Shown here: one piece after another, positions 1 to 7,765 of the stretch
Layout of the letters: the number at the start of each line of letters is the position of its first letter
Position numbering within the stretch: position 1 is the stretch's first letter
NCBI GenBank assembly: GCA_038148895.1
Contig: JBBVGQ010000005.1
DNA: 64,000 nt
Strand: one strand, 5' to 3'
Source: Tamlana sp038148895
GTDB taxonomy: Bacteria; Bacteroidota; Bacteroidia; Flavobacteriales; Flavobacteriaceae
Notes under the pieces: model-generated
Database searches by the model: none
Told to the model about the DNA's origin: nothing
The model's input: the letters and a program-made list of their open reading frames with translations, nothing else
Translations under genes and position numbers: made by a program

Positions 1-721
1 AATATAAATAGGCTACTAAATGTTTGGTAAAGCAATATTCATACCCAAATCCTGCGACCGCTACAGAAAGTGAAATATGGTCTACATTTTGACCATTTAT
101 TATTATAGGTTCTTGCAGATGGGCCAAATAACCATCTAACGCTATAAAGGTCTGAACATTATTTTTTTCATTAAAGGTATATTTTAAATTCGATTTTGGT
201 ACACCGGCATTAAAACTCCAGTTTTCATTTATCTTTCTAAAATAGCTCACAAAAGGCAATGGGAACGGCACGCCCGTTGTGGCATTATATGTTAGACCCA
301 ATACTAAACGGTGTGGCTTATTCACATGTTCATCTTCAGTTCTGTCTGTAATAAAGAACATTCCGCCATTCATAAAATAATCATCTGAATTTAACTGAGA
401 CGTGAGTGTGGATGCTATTCTTGGATTAAATTTTACACCAAATCTCCATTTTTCATTCCATTTAAACGTATAACCCAAGCTTAAATCTATAACATGAATC
501 TTATCCAAACTAGAAGTATCAAAAGGATATTGATCTTCTAAATTCAGCAAAATACGGTTGTACTCGCCACCAACAACAAGGTAAGCATCCTTTTTAACCT
601 TAATGGGATAATTTAAAATGGCACGAAGTCGTGTGTATTGGTCTTCAGAGTTGCTTTTTGGAATAAAGGAATACTCCAATCGGGCCAAATCGGTGAGTTG
701 CGCTTGAGCAAATTGGCACAT
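1..721 (-). CDS. Outer-membrane beta-barrel protein, DUF6268-like (3' end outside window)
   Basis: The gene runs off the left edge, so the C-terminus is missing. The visible part of about 240 residues has alternating aromatic strand-like segments (LARLEYSFIP, LVLGLTYNATTG, VAVAGFGYEY) and follows a secretion signal ending FAQAQ, which suggests an outer-membrane barrel. It resembles the Bacteroidota DUF6268 family from memory only. The start is problematic. The first in-frame ATG, at 721, leaves only MCQFAQAQ of the signal peptide. The Lys-rich and hydrophobic part (KKKRFFGLWVCIVF) is encoded upstream to about 766 with no ATG, GTG or TTG in frame. Either an ATA codon at 766 is used or there is a base error. 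It lies 77 bp downstream of the mscS-like gene on the same strand, so it may be in that operon. Confidence 0.6.
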   Translation of the reverse strand, partial: MCQFAQAQLTDLARLEYSFIPKSNSEDQYTRLRAILNYPIKVKKDAYLVVGGEYNRILLNLEDQYPFDTSSLDKIHVIDLSLGYTFKWNEKWRFGVKFNPRIASTLTSQLNSDDYFMNGGMFFITDRTEDEHVNKPHRLVLGLTYNATTGVPFPLPFVSYFRKINENWSFNAGVPKSNLKYTFNEKNNVQTFIALDGYLAHLQEPIIINGQNVDHISLSVAVAGFGYEYCFTKHLVAYLY

Positions 722-798
722 GAAAACAATGCATACCCATAGGCCAAAAAACCTCTTTTTCTTTATGACACAACGTTCTTTGATAAGCTTTTTAAAGT

Positions 799-1698
799 TT
801 ATTTTTGAATAATATGAATATCTCTCTGTGGGAATGGAATGGTTACATTGTTCTCCCTAAATAACCTGTCAATTTCAAACCTAATATCGCTTTTAGGAAA
901 TTGAGCTTTAAAACTGTCATTTAAAGTAAAGGCAATTTTAAAATTTAGTGAACTATCACCAAAATCCATAAAAACCACGGTTGGTTCCGGCTCACTTAGT
1001 ACATTGGGGTGTGTGCTCGCCGCTTGAATCAATAACCTTTTAACCAATTGAACGTCGCTTCCGTAGGCAACACCAACCTCAACGCTTTCTCGAGTTGTTG
1101 TGCCGTTTTGAGTCCAGTTGTACAAACTATTTTCCAAGTATAAATGATTTGGTATAACAAGCACTTTATTATCAATAGTCACCGCCCTTGTGGTTCTCAA
1201 CTTAATTTCCTCAACGCGTCCAACTTTACCATCTATTTCAATAATATCGCCCACGTGAACTGTTTGGTCTATCAATATAAAAATACCGGATATTATATCT
1301 TGAAATAAGGTTTGAAGTGCCAAACCAATACCAATCAATAAGGCCGCTGATGCTGCAAAAATAGCCGTAACATTAAACCCAATGGCATCGAGAACAATGA
1401 GCATAACGACTAAGTAAATGATCCACCGCGCAAAAGAAAAAACAGTATTGAATTTTACCTTATCGTCTTTGGGCATATTTTTGGTAATCAGCTTCTTTAT
1501 CCAGCGCAAAAGATAGGTAGTGACAATCATCACCAGAGCGACCAGTAAAATATATTTTACCTTGAGCACAATATGGTGTGCATCATCACTTGTTCCGTAT
1601 GTAAAGTCAATAATTTTGAATTCTAAAAACTCACCCAATTTTTCCCAAATGGAACTTTCTTTGATGGTATCTTCTATTTTTTCCAAATCCTGAATCAT
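799..1698 (-). CDS. MscS-family small-conductance mechanosensitive channel
   Basis: This 299-aa inner-membrane protein should open under membrane tension to release solutes during hypo-osmotic shock. After an amphipathic N-terminal stretch there are three hydrophobic segments at roughly residues 45-65, 90-110 and 112-135. The last is a Gly/Ala-rich pore helix (AASAALLIGIGLALQ). It is followed by the MscS beta domain (FQDIISGIFILIDQ, VGDIIEI, VGRVEEIKLRTT) and a C-terminal alpha/beta domain. The length fits the compact MscS class. The gene starts 1 bp after the ABC permease stop on the same strand, so it is co-transcribed with the exporter genes. The family is secure; the gating stimulus was not inferred beyond the family. 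Confidence 0.93.
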   Translation of the reverse strand: MIQDLEKIEDTIKESSIWEKLGEFLEFKIIDFTYGTSDDAHHIVLKVKYILLVALVMIVTTYLLRWIKKLITKNMPKDDKVKFNTVFSFARWIIYLVVMLIVLDAIGFNVTAIFAASAALLIGIGLALQTLFQDIISGIFILIDQTVHVGDIIEIDGKVGRVEEIKLRTTRAVTIDNKVLVIPNHLYLENSLYNWTQNGTTTRESVEVGVAYGSDVQLVKRLLIQAASTHPNVLSEPEPTVVFMDFGDSSLNFKIAFTLNDSFKAQFPKSDIRFEIDRLFRENNVTIPFPQRDIHIIQK

Positions 1699-1699
1699 A

Positions 1700-3013
1700 T
1701 TAATACTTTATCCATTTAATAATTTCTTTGTAGCTCGGCTTTTTTCCATACATTAAAATACCAACTCTATAAATTTTTGCAGCAAACCAAACCGTGAACA
1801 TGAACGAAGCAATCAAAATCAACAACGATAACAATTGCTGCCACAACGGCACGCCAAAAGGAATGCGCATTAGCATAACTACTGGCGATGTTAATGGTAT
1901 AAACGAAAAAATGGTTGATATCGTACCATGGGGATCTTCAATAACTGTAAAGATACCGATATAAACAGCTAAAATTAACGGCATTATTATGGGCATCATA
2001 AATTGTTGCGTATCGGTTTCGCTATCTACTGCAGCTCCAATGGCCACATATAGTGAACTATATAGAAGATAACCACTAATAAAAAACAATATAAACGCAA
2101 AAATAATATTCATCAGCGGTAAATTGGTAAGTGCCTTTTTAAACGATTCGAAATAAAAAGTAAAATCTGGATTTTGAGCAGCCATTTCCATAATCTCTTG
2201 CTGTGGCATTGGGGATTCGGCAAAACTTATTCCTAAAACCAGGGATACTATGGTCATCAACAGACCACCAAAAACCAACCAAATGGCAAATTGGGTAATA
2301 CCCGCCAAAGAGGTGCCAATAATTTTGCCAAGCATTAATTGCACAGGCTTTACAGACGAAATTATAACTTCTATGATACGACTGGTTTTTTCCTCAATAA
2401 CGCTACGCATAATCATATTGCCATAAATTATAATGAACATGAAAAGCAAATAACCAATCGCTATACCAAAAATGAGCTTGACCAAACTATCTGTCTTTGA
2501 TGTTTTTTCCCCCTCAAAACTCTCCTGAAAAACTTCTACGTGTGCTCTAGAGGCTTCAATCATATCGACATTAACCCCATTGTTTTGCATATTTAAATGG
2601 GTAAGTTCATTTTCTATTTTACGCTCTATATCTGATATTACGGTTAATGAAGGCACATCTTCTGAATAGAACATGATATGTTTTGAAACGTCTTCAACCG
2701 AATCAAAACCTTCAACATACAATAAGCCATATGCTTCTGACTCTTTTGATAAGGTCTTGGCGTCTTGTAAATCCATACTTGGCAGTATATTATAGGTTGT
2801 ATGGTCCGTGCTTTTAAAAATTTCGCCGACCAACCCAGATTCATCCAATATATTGATTGTACGAACTTTTTCGTTATTCAATTGCGACAAATAAGCAACA
2901 ATAGAGATTAGGGCTATCATTATAATCGGACTCAAAATAGTCATGACTATAAACGATTTGTTTCTAACCTTTGTTAAATATTCCCGTTTTATGATAAGTG
3001 GTAAGTGGTTCAT
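1700..3013 (-). CDS. ABC-2 type transporter permease (NatB-like)
   Basis: This 437-aa membrane subunit belongs to an ABC exporter. It has one N-terminal membrane helix (about residues 20-42), a large extracytoplasmic domain (about 43-175), and then five hydrophobic segments from about residue 178 to 425, the NatB/ABC-2 arrangement. The motif VIEEKTSRIIEVIISSVKP, just after the second membrane segment, is characteristic of ABC-2 permeases. The gene lies 5 bp after the ATPase gene, its obvious partner. The substrate is unknown: NatAB exports sodium in Bacillus, but that role is not shown here. The next gene (MscS family) is 1 bp downstream. Confidence 0.9.
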   Translation of the reverse strand: MNHLPLIIKREYLTKVRNKSFIVMTILSPIIMIALISIVAYLSQLNNEKVRTINILDESGLVGEIFKSTDHTTYNILPSMDLQDAKTLSKESEAYGLLYVEGFDSVEDVSKHIMFYSEDVPSLTVISDIERKIENELTHLNMQNNGVNVDMIEASRAHVEVFQESFEGEKTSKTDSLVKLIFGIAIGYLLFMFIIIYGNMIMRSVIEEKTSRIIEVIISSVKPVQLMLGKIIGTSLAGITQFAIWLVFGGLLMTIVSLVLGISFAESPMPQQEIMEMAAQNPDFTFYFESFKKALTNLPLMNIIFAFILFFISGYLLYSSLYVAIGAAVDSETDTQQFMMPIIMPLILAVYIGIFTVIEDPHGTISTIFSFIPLTSPVVMLMRIPFGVPLWQQLLSLLILIASFMFTVWFAAKIYRVGILMYGKKPSYKEIIKWIKY

Positions 3014-3018
3014 AAAAA

Positions 3019-3945
3019 TTAATTATTCTTAACTGTTTGAATAAAAATATCGTTTACACTTGGGATAAGTTCAATAAAATGGGAAACCTCTCCTTTTGAA
3101 GTTAGGTAGCTCAACAAATCGTTTGGCGTTTCATTTTGTTGAAGTTTGATATTCAACTTTAATTCATCCTCCAAAGTTTTGAATTTTGCCTCTGAAACCG
3201 TGAATTTTTGTTCCAATTCCTTTTTTAATGAAACTTTGTCATTAGCCCTGATACCCACCTCAAAGGTGTTTATTTTGTATTGCCTTTTTACATCGGCTAA
3301 TTTACCATCCAATATTTTATTCGATTTATTGATTAGGGCGATATCATCACATAATTCTTCAACCGATTCCATTCTATGTGTTGAAAAAATAACTGTGGCA
3401 CCTTCATCCCGTAATCGTAAAATTTCATCTTTAATTAGGTTGGCATTTATGGGGTCAAACCCTGAAAAAGGCTCGTCAAAAATCAATAATTTGGGTTGGT
3501 GCAGCACGGTAACCACAAATTGTATTTTTTGCGCCATTCCTTTTGATAGCTCTTGGATTTTCTTGTTCCACCAATCGCCAATCTCCAATCGTTCAAACCA
3601 ATATTTGAGCCTTGTTTTGGCTTCAGCTTTACTCAATCCTTTTAATTGTGCCAAATATAAAGCCTGCTCCCCAACCTTCATGGATTTGTATAAGCCGCGT
3701 TCTTCTGGTAAGTAACCAATATCTTTAATATGGTGTTCCTTTAATGGTTCACCATCTAAATGCACATATCCAGAATCTGGAATTGTAATTTGGTTAATAA
3801 TACGTATCAGCGTTGTTTTTCCCGCCCCATTAGGTCCCAATAAACCAAAAATACTTCCTTTAGGAACCGAAATTGAAACGTTGTTTAGTGCTGTAAAATC
3901 TCCAAATTTCTTTGAAACTTTATTAACTTCCAGTAAGTTACTCAT
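3019..3945 (-). CDS. ABC transporter ATP-binding protein (NatA-like)
   Basis: This 308-aa ATPase subunit energises the permease encoded next. Visible motifs are Walker A GPNGAGKTT (about residue 38), the signature LSKGMAQKIQ, Walker B LLIFDEPFSGFDP and the switch histidine in STHRMES. The last ~80 residues form the extra C-terminal domain (DUF4162 type) common in NatA-like proteins. The ATG at 3945 gives the standard N-terminus (LLEVNKVSKKFG). About 190 bases upstream is a TATATTTG promoter box, with a terminator-like hairpin between promoter and gene, so the operon may be controlled by premature termination. The exported substrate cannot be read from sequence. Confidence 0.92.
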   Translation of the reverse strand: MSNLLEVNKVSKKFGDFTALNNVSISVPKGSIFGLLGPNGAGKTTLIRIINQITIPDSGYVHLDGEPLKEHHIKDIGYLPEERGLYKSMKVGEQALYLAQLKGLSKAEAKTRLKYWFERLEIGDWWNKKIQELSKGMAQKIQFVVTVLHQPKLLIFDEPFSGFDPINANLIKDEILRLRDEGATVIFSTHRMESVEELCDDIALINKSNKILDGKLADVKRQYKINTFEVGIRANDKVSLKKELEQKFTVSEAKFKTLEDELKLNIKLQQNETPNDLLSYLTSKGEVSHFIELIPSVNDIFIQTVKNN

Positions 3946-4061
3946 TTATACTTTTTTATTGACAAGTGGCTGGTAAAGATATTAAATGTAAGATGAGAAG
4001 TTCAAAGGAATTTAGCTAAATAACCCTTAAAATTTAAAAATGGACTTCCCTAAAAACAAAA

Positions 4062-4088
4062 CCCACCCTTAATAAAATTAAGGATGGG
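4062..4088 (-). terminator. Rho-independent terminator-like hairpin between promoter 4142-4149 and the ABC operon
   Basis: A 12-bp stem with one mismatch (CCCACCCTTAAT / ATTAAGGATGGG) is followed on the minus strand by a T-rich run (TTTTGTTTTT). It sits about 50-75 bases downstream of a minus-strand promoter box and 117 bases upstream of the ABC ATPase start. It can therefore end a short RNA or attenuate the operon. Confidence 0.6.
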
Positions 4089-4135
4089 AAAAAAATTGCT
4101 ATGAAAAAGAAAAATTACCACTAAAGTTAATTAGT
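4062..4135 (-). ncRNA. Candidate small RNA or attenuated leader upstream of the ABC exporter
   Basis: This stretch on the minus strand starts just below a TATATTTG box and ends at a strong hairpin plus T-run. It contains a second small hairpin (CACTAA / TTAGTG) and no ATG-initiated reading frame. It could be a free RNA of about 75-90 nt, or the 5' part of the ABC operon message with a conditional terminator. No known RNA family was recognised. The remainder of the 3946-4250 gap shows nothing further except the dnaJ terminator. Confidence 0.35.
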
Positions 4136-4141
4136 GATAGT

Positions 4142-4149
4142 CAAATATA
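4142..4149 (-). promoter_or_regulatory. Bacteroidota -7 promoter box TATATTTG
   Basis: A perfect TAnnTTTG box on the minus strand, with a TTG 22 bases upstream that fits the -33 element. Predicted transcription starts near 4135 and runs toward the hairpin at 4062-4088 and then the ABC operon. Confidence 0.6.
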
Positions 4150-4208
4150 GTTTTTTTTTCAATACCAAGAGCAAAACTATCGGATATCTTGCAATTTTAA
4201 ACAAAAAA

Positions 4209-4229
4209 AATCCGCTATTATAGCAGATT
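4209..4229 (-). terminator. dnaJ transcription terminator
   Basis: A 9-bp stem (AATCCGCTA / TAGCAGATT, one G-U) with a 3-base loop, followed on the minus strand by a run of eight T. It begins about 20 bases past the dnaJ stop codon. Confidence 0.75.
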
Positions 4230-4250
4230 TTTCTTGTTAATTAACATATG

Positions 4251-5369
4251 TTATGAAAACATATCTTTCACCTTTTCGAAGAAAGATTTGTCAGTACTTT
4301 CAGGTTTTGGCGAAAAATGGTCATCTTCTTGCATTGCCTCAAAAAACTCTTTTTGTTGCTTACTCAATGTTTTTGGTGTCCATACATTTACGTGCACCAA
4401 AAGATCTCCTTTTCCGTAGCCATTAATACTTGGAATTCCTTTTCCGCGCAAGCGTAAAATTTTTCCTGATTGCACGCCAGCTTCAACTTTTATGCGCACT
4501 TTGCCAGAAACGGTATCTATTTCCTTTGAGGTTCCTAAAACAGCTTCCGGAAAACTTACATACAAATCATAATGTAAGTTATCGCCTTCTCGCTGTAATT
4601 TTTCGTGTTGCTCTTCTTCAATAAGCACGATTAAATCACCCGAAATACCATTACCTGGCGCTTCATTTCCTTTGCCGGAAACTTTTAGCTGCATACCATC
4701 AACAACCCCAGCAGGTATTTTTATGGAAACCGTTTCTTCAGAAACTTTAAGTCCTTGGGCATCTGCACCGCTACCAACCTTATTTATAACTTCTCCTGCC
4801 CCACCGCATACATTACATGGTGCTGAAGTTTGCATTCTTCCTAAAATGGTGTTAGCAATTCGGGTAACCTGACCCGTACCATTACATGTAGAACAGGTTT
4901 TATAGGTTGTACCTGGTGCTTGAACTTTGCGCTTTACTTTTATTTTTTTCTCAACGCCATTGGCTATTTCCTCTAAGGTGAGTTTTACACGGATTCGTAA
5001 ATTACTTCCTTTAACACGGCGTTGGCCTCCGCCACCACCAAAACCAGAGAAACCTCCACCGCCAAAAGCACCACCAAAAATATCACCGAACTGGCTGAAT
5101 ATATCATCCATATTCATACCACCGCCGCCAAAGCCTCCGCCATTTTCAAAGGCTTGGTGACCAAACTGATCATAACGGGCTTTTTTATCTGCATTGCTGA
5201 GTACCTCGTAGGCCTCGGCTGCTTCCTTAAATTTTGTTTCGGCTTCTTTATCGTCAGGATTCTTATCAGGATGAAACTCTATAGCCTTCTTGCGGTATGC
5301 TTTTTTAATTTCTGCAGCGCTCGCACCTTTGCTAATACCCAATACTTCGTAATAATCTCTTTTAGCCAT
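4251..5369 (-). CDS. dnaJ: Chaperone DnaJ (Hsp40) with a reduced zinc region
   Basis: This 372-aa cytoplasmic co-chaperone delivers unfolded clients to DnaK and stimulates its ATPase. The J domain (residues 1-70) has the HPD triad in FHPDKNPDD. A Gly/Phe-rich linker follows (about 75-115), then the substrate-binding beta domains and dimerisation tail. The zinc region is unusual in having only two CxxCxGxG motifs (CSTCNGTG and CNVCGGAG) instead of four, so a single zinc centre is expected. I believe this is normal in Flavobacteriaceae. It lies 47 bp downstream of grpE in a chaperone operon; dnaK is not in the window. Confidence 0.97.
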   Translation of the reverse strand: MAKRDYYEVLGISKGASAAEIKKAYRKKAIEFHPDKNPDDKEAETKFKEAAEAYEVLSNADKKARYDQFGHQAFENGGGFGGGGMNMDDIFSQFGDIFGGAFGGGGFSGFGGGGGQRRVKGSNLRIRVKLTLEEIANGVEKKIKVKRKVQAPGTTYKTCSTCNGTGQVTRIANTILGRMQTSAPCNVCGGAGEVINKVGSGADAQGLKVSEETVSIKIPAGVVDGMQLKVSGKGNEAPGNGISGDLIVLIEEEQHEKLQREGDNLHYDLYVSFPEAVLGTSKEIDTVSGKVRIKVEAGVQSGKILRLRGKGIPSINGYGKGDLLVHVNVWTPKTLSKQQKEFFEAMQEDDHFSPKPESTDKSFFEKVKDMFS

Positions 5370-5416
5370 ATTCCTATTTTAGCTTCTTTTCTTGTTAAAG
5401 AATTCTTTCTTTATTC

Positions 5417-5971
5417 CTATTGTCCGATGACCACTTTTGGAAAACGAATTATTTTTTCCCCCAAAGTATATCCCTTTTCAACAATGTCAATAATCTTACC
5501 TTTTAAATCATTGCTAGGTGCAGGTATTTGCGTTATGGCCTCGTGGTTATCGGCATTAAAAGCATCGCCCTTTTTAACCTTCATAGCTTTTAGGCCTTTT
5601 TGCTCTAGGGTATTCACCAATTTTTGATAAATTAAAAGCACACCTTTGCGTAATTCTTCGGCTTCTTTATCTTCCTCGATGTGCGTTAATGCACGTTCAA
5701 AATCATCCAAAACCGGCAATAAGGTTTTCATCACATCTTCACTCGCGGTTGAAAACAATTCAATACGCTCTTTTGCCGTACGTCTTTTATAGTTTTCAAA
5801 TTCGGCAAACAAACGTAAAAACTTATCTTTTTCTTGTTTTAATTCAACTTGAAGTTTTTCTTCAACAGCTTGTTCCTCAACAACTTGTTCTTCTACGCCA
5901 ACAGCTTCGCTTTGTACATCGGCATTAGGTTGGCTATTTTCTATATCGTTAGCTTTATCTTTTTTGCTCAT
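5417..5971 (-). CDS. grpE: Nucleotide exchange factor GrpE
   Basis: This 184-aa cytoplasmic protein releases ADP from DnaK. It has an acidic, Gln/Glu-rich N-terminus (residues 1-45), a long coiled coil (about 45-100, LQVELKQEKDKFLRLFAEFENYKRRTAKER) broken here only for description, and a C-terminal beta wing containing VVEKGYTLGEKIIR-like residues (IVEKGYTLGEKIIRFPKVVI). It is the first gene of the grpE-dnaJ operon. A TACTTTTG box 39 bases upstream is a likely promoter; no CIRCE-type inverted repeat was seen. Confidence 0.96.
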   Translation of the reverse strand: MSKKDKANDIENSQPNADVQSEAVGVEEQVVEEQAVEEKLQVELKQEKDKFLRLFAEFENYKRRTAKERIELFSTASEDVMKTLLPVLDDFERALTHIEEDKEAEELRKGVLLIYQKLVNTLEQKGLKAMKVKKGDAFNADNHEAITQIPAPSNDLKGKIIDIVEKGYTLGEKIIRFPKVVIGQ

Positions 5972-6009
5972 TGCTTATCTTATTTTAAACAAATACTAAA
6001 ATGAGTTGG

Positions 6010-6017
6010 CAAAAGTA
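6010..6017 (-). promoter_or_regulatory. -7 promoter box TACTTTTG of grpE-dnaJ
   Basis: TAnnTTTG match on the minus strand, about 39 bases upstream of the grpE ATG. A start of transcription near 6005 would leave a short leader. No convincing -33 TTG was seen at the right spacing. Confidence 0.45.
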
Positions 6018-6120
6018 CTGCCATTATTGTAAAAATGCCATAATGTCACTAAAATAATTTTAGTTTTTTCTTAACATTTGTTTATGTAGTTTTATGAAAA
6101 TAACATAAAAACCATTTACT

Positions 6121-6777
6121 ATGAAAACGAAATTTGCAACACTATTATTTATTACCGTCTTTGCAACGTTATTTATTAGCTGCAAGGACAAGGCTAAGGA
6201 GGCCAAAACTACCGCCGCTGAAACACCCGAAATCACAGAAGAAATTACCGAAAGCTATAAAGCTAATTTAGAGGCTTCAACTATTGACTGGAAAGGCTTT
6301 AAACCAACTGGAGAACATTTTGGGACCATTGATTTGGAGCGTGGTTCATTTGAAGTAGCCGATGGAAAAATTGTTGGCGGCTCTTTTGTTATCGACATGC
6401 ATTCCATTACTGTGAAGGATTTGCCAGCAGATGACAACAAAAACGCGAAGCTTGCCGGACACTTAAAAAGTCCAGACTTTTTTGATGTAGACACCCACCC
6501 GAACGCTGCTTTTACTATTACCGGATTAGAAGAAGTTGATGGCAAGACGATGCTTTCTGGAAATTTATCATTAAAAGATACTAAAAACAACGTAACATTC
6601 CCTGTTTCAATTTCACATGAAGGTGAACAATTGGTACTTGAAAGTGAAACTTTTACGATTGATCGCTCTAAATGGAATGTAAAATATGGCTCTAAATCGT
6701 TTTTTGATAATCTTGGCGATAAATTTATAAATGATGATATTGAGTTGAAAATTATGGTTAAAGCTGCGAAGTCTTAA
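6121..6777 (+). CDS. YceI-family lipoprotein
   Basis: This 218-aa exported protein has a lipoprotein signal ending at Cys21 (LFISC), so it is anchored in the outer or inner membrane. After a short charged linker, residues 45-215 form a YceI-like lipocalin-fold barrel, recognised by STIDWKGFKPTGEHFGTIDL, VVGGSFVIDMHSITVKDL, HLKSPDFFDVDTHPNAAFTI and the closing RSKWNVKYGSKSFFD. Members bind isoprenoid or other hydrophobic ligands, but none can be named here. It is monocistronic with its own terminator at 6798-6829. Confidence 0.92.
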   Translation: MKTKFATLLFITVFATLFISCKDKAKEAKTTAAETPEITEEITESYKANLEASTIDWKGFKPTGEHFGTIDLERGSFEVADGKIVGGSFVIDMHSITVKDLPADDNKNAKLAGHLKSPDFFDVDTHPNAAFTITGLEEVDGKTMLSGNLSLKDTKNNVTFPVSISHEGEQLVLESETFTIDRSKWNVKYGSKSFFDNLGDKFINDDIELKIMVKAAKS

Positions 6778-6797
6778 TCGATGAACTTCAAAAATCT

Positions 6798-6829
6798 AAA
6801 ACTCACCTTGATTATTTAGGGTGAGTTTT
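6798..6829 (+). terminator. Terminator of the yceI-like gene
   Basis: Perfect inverted repeat AAAACTCACC / GGTGAGTTTT with a 12-base loop, followed by T residues, 20 bases after the stop codon. Confidence 0.75.
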
Positions 6830-6915
6830 TTATTTCTTATTGTTACGATGAATTCCATTTGCAATTGAAAAAGTTCACTTAACCCAAAAATTATTTCAAC
6901 ATTAAAAAACAATGC

Positions 6916-6923
6916 TACCTTTG
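6916..6923 (+). promoter_or_regulatory. -7 promoter box TACCTTTG next to the PAP2 gene start
   Basis: TAnnTTTG match ending only 2 bases before the TTG start codon at 6926. If it is used, the PAP2 message would be leaderless or nearly so. Confidence 0.45.
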
Positions 6924-6925
6924 TC

Positions 6926-7696
6926 TTGACAACAACTAAAAAGACGATAAAAAAAATAAGTTTAGTGATTTTCGTGTCACTACTTAACGTTAACCTCTTT
7001 GGACAAAAACTAAAGAATGATTCTCTTCCTGCTACGAAAATCAACAAGTTTAATTATAAAGCTCTAATCATTCCATCTGCATTAATTACCTATGGATTAA
7101 TTGGAATAGAAAGTGACGGCTTAAAATTATTGAACGCTGAAATCAAAGAAGAAATTAATGAGCACATTGATGAAAAATTCACCATAGATGATATTTCTCA
7201 ATACACTCCATTTTTGTCTGTTTATGCCCTAAATGCATTCGGTGTTAAAGGCAAACACAATTTTAAAGACCGAACCATTATTTTAGGAACAGCCTATTTA
7301 ATTATGGCAACCTCAGTTCATTTTGCAAAGAGCTCAGGTAACGTGCTTAGGCCAGATGCATCTACCAATAATTCATTCCCCTCTGGCCACACGGCTACAG
7401 CATTTATGGGCGCTGAATTTTTACTACAGGAATATAAAGACACCTCAGTTTGGTACGGCATTTCTGGGTATTTGGTTGCCTCAGGAACTGGCTTTTTTAG
7501 AATGTATAATAACAGGCATTGGCTTACCGATATTGCAGCAGGTGCGGGCATTGGAATATTGAGCACCAAAATTGCTTATTGGACATATCCGTTTTTGAAG
7601 CGAACTATTTTTAAAGACAGAAAAAACACAAACGGAATAGTTATGCCGTTTTATGATGGAAAAGACTATGGTCTGGGTATATCTATGAGCTTTTAA
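6926..7696 (+). CDS. Exported PAP2-family lipid phosphatase
   Basis: This 256-aa protein has a signal peptide (KKTIKKISLVIFVSLLNVNLFGQ) followed by a PAP2 domain. Class motifs are visible: FAKSSGNVLRPD (a variant of the KxxxxxxRP box), NSFPSGHTA (the SGH box), and FRMYNNRHWLTDIAAGAGIG, which contains the catalytic His of the SRxxxxxHxxxD box. It likely dephosphorylates a lipid phosphate such as phosphatidic acid, or an undecaprenyl-diphosphate-like substrate, in the envelope. The start is a TTG because no ATG lies in frame; a promoter box immediately in front makes a leaderless message possible. A later GTG would cut into the signal peptide. Confidence 0.85.
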   Translation: MTTTKKTIKKISLVIFVSLLNVNLFGQKLKNDSLPATKINKFNYKALIIPSALITYGLIGIESDGLKLLNAEIKEEINEHIDEKFTIDDISQYTPFLSVYALNAFGVKGKHNFKDRTIILGTAYLIMATSVHFAKSSGNVLRPDASTNNSFPSGHTATAFMGAEFLLQEYKDTSVWYGISGYLVASGTGFFRMYNNRHWLTDIAAGAGIGILSTKIAYWTYPFLKRTIFKDRKNTNGIVMPFYDGKDYGLGISMSF

Positions 7697-7765
7697 AAAA
7701 TATTTTCTTTAGTCAATTTCTACTCAGTTTTGTCTCTGAAAATTATACTTCAAAAGCATTTAACT

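Noticed and set aside
4101..4124. ATG frame MKKKNYH on the plus strand
   Set aside because: Seven codons inside the proposed minus-strand leader; no promoter or ribosome site in that direction, so chance.
5022..5627. 201-aa plus-strand frame opposite dnaJ and grpE
   Set aside because: Antisense to two secure genes and spans their junction.
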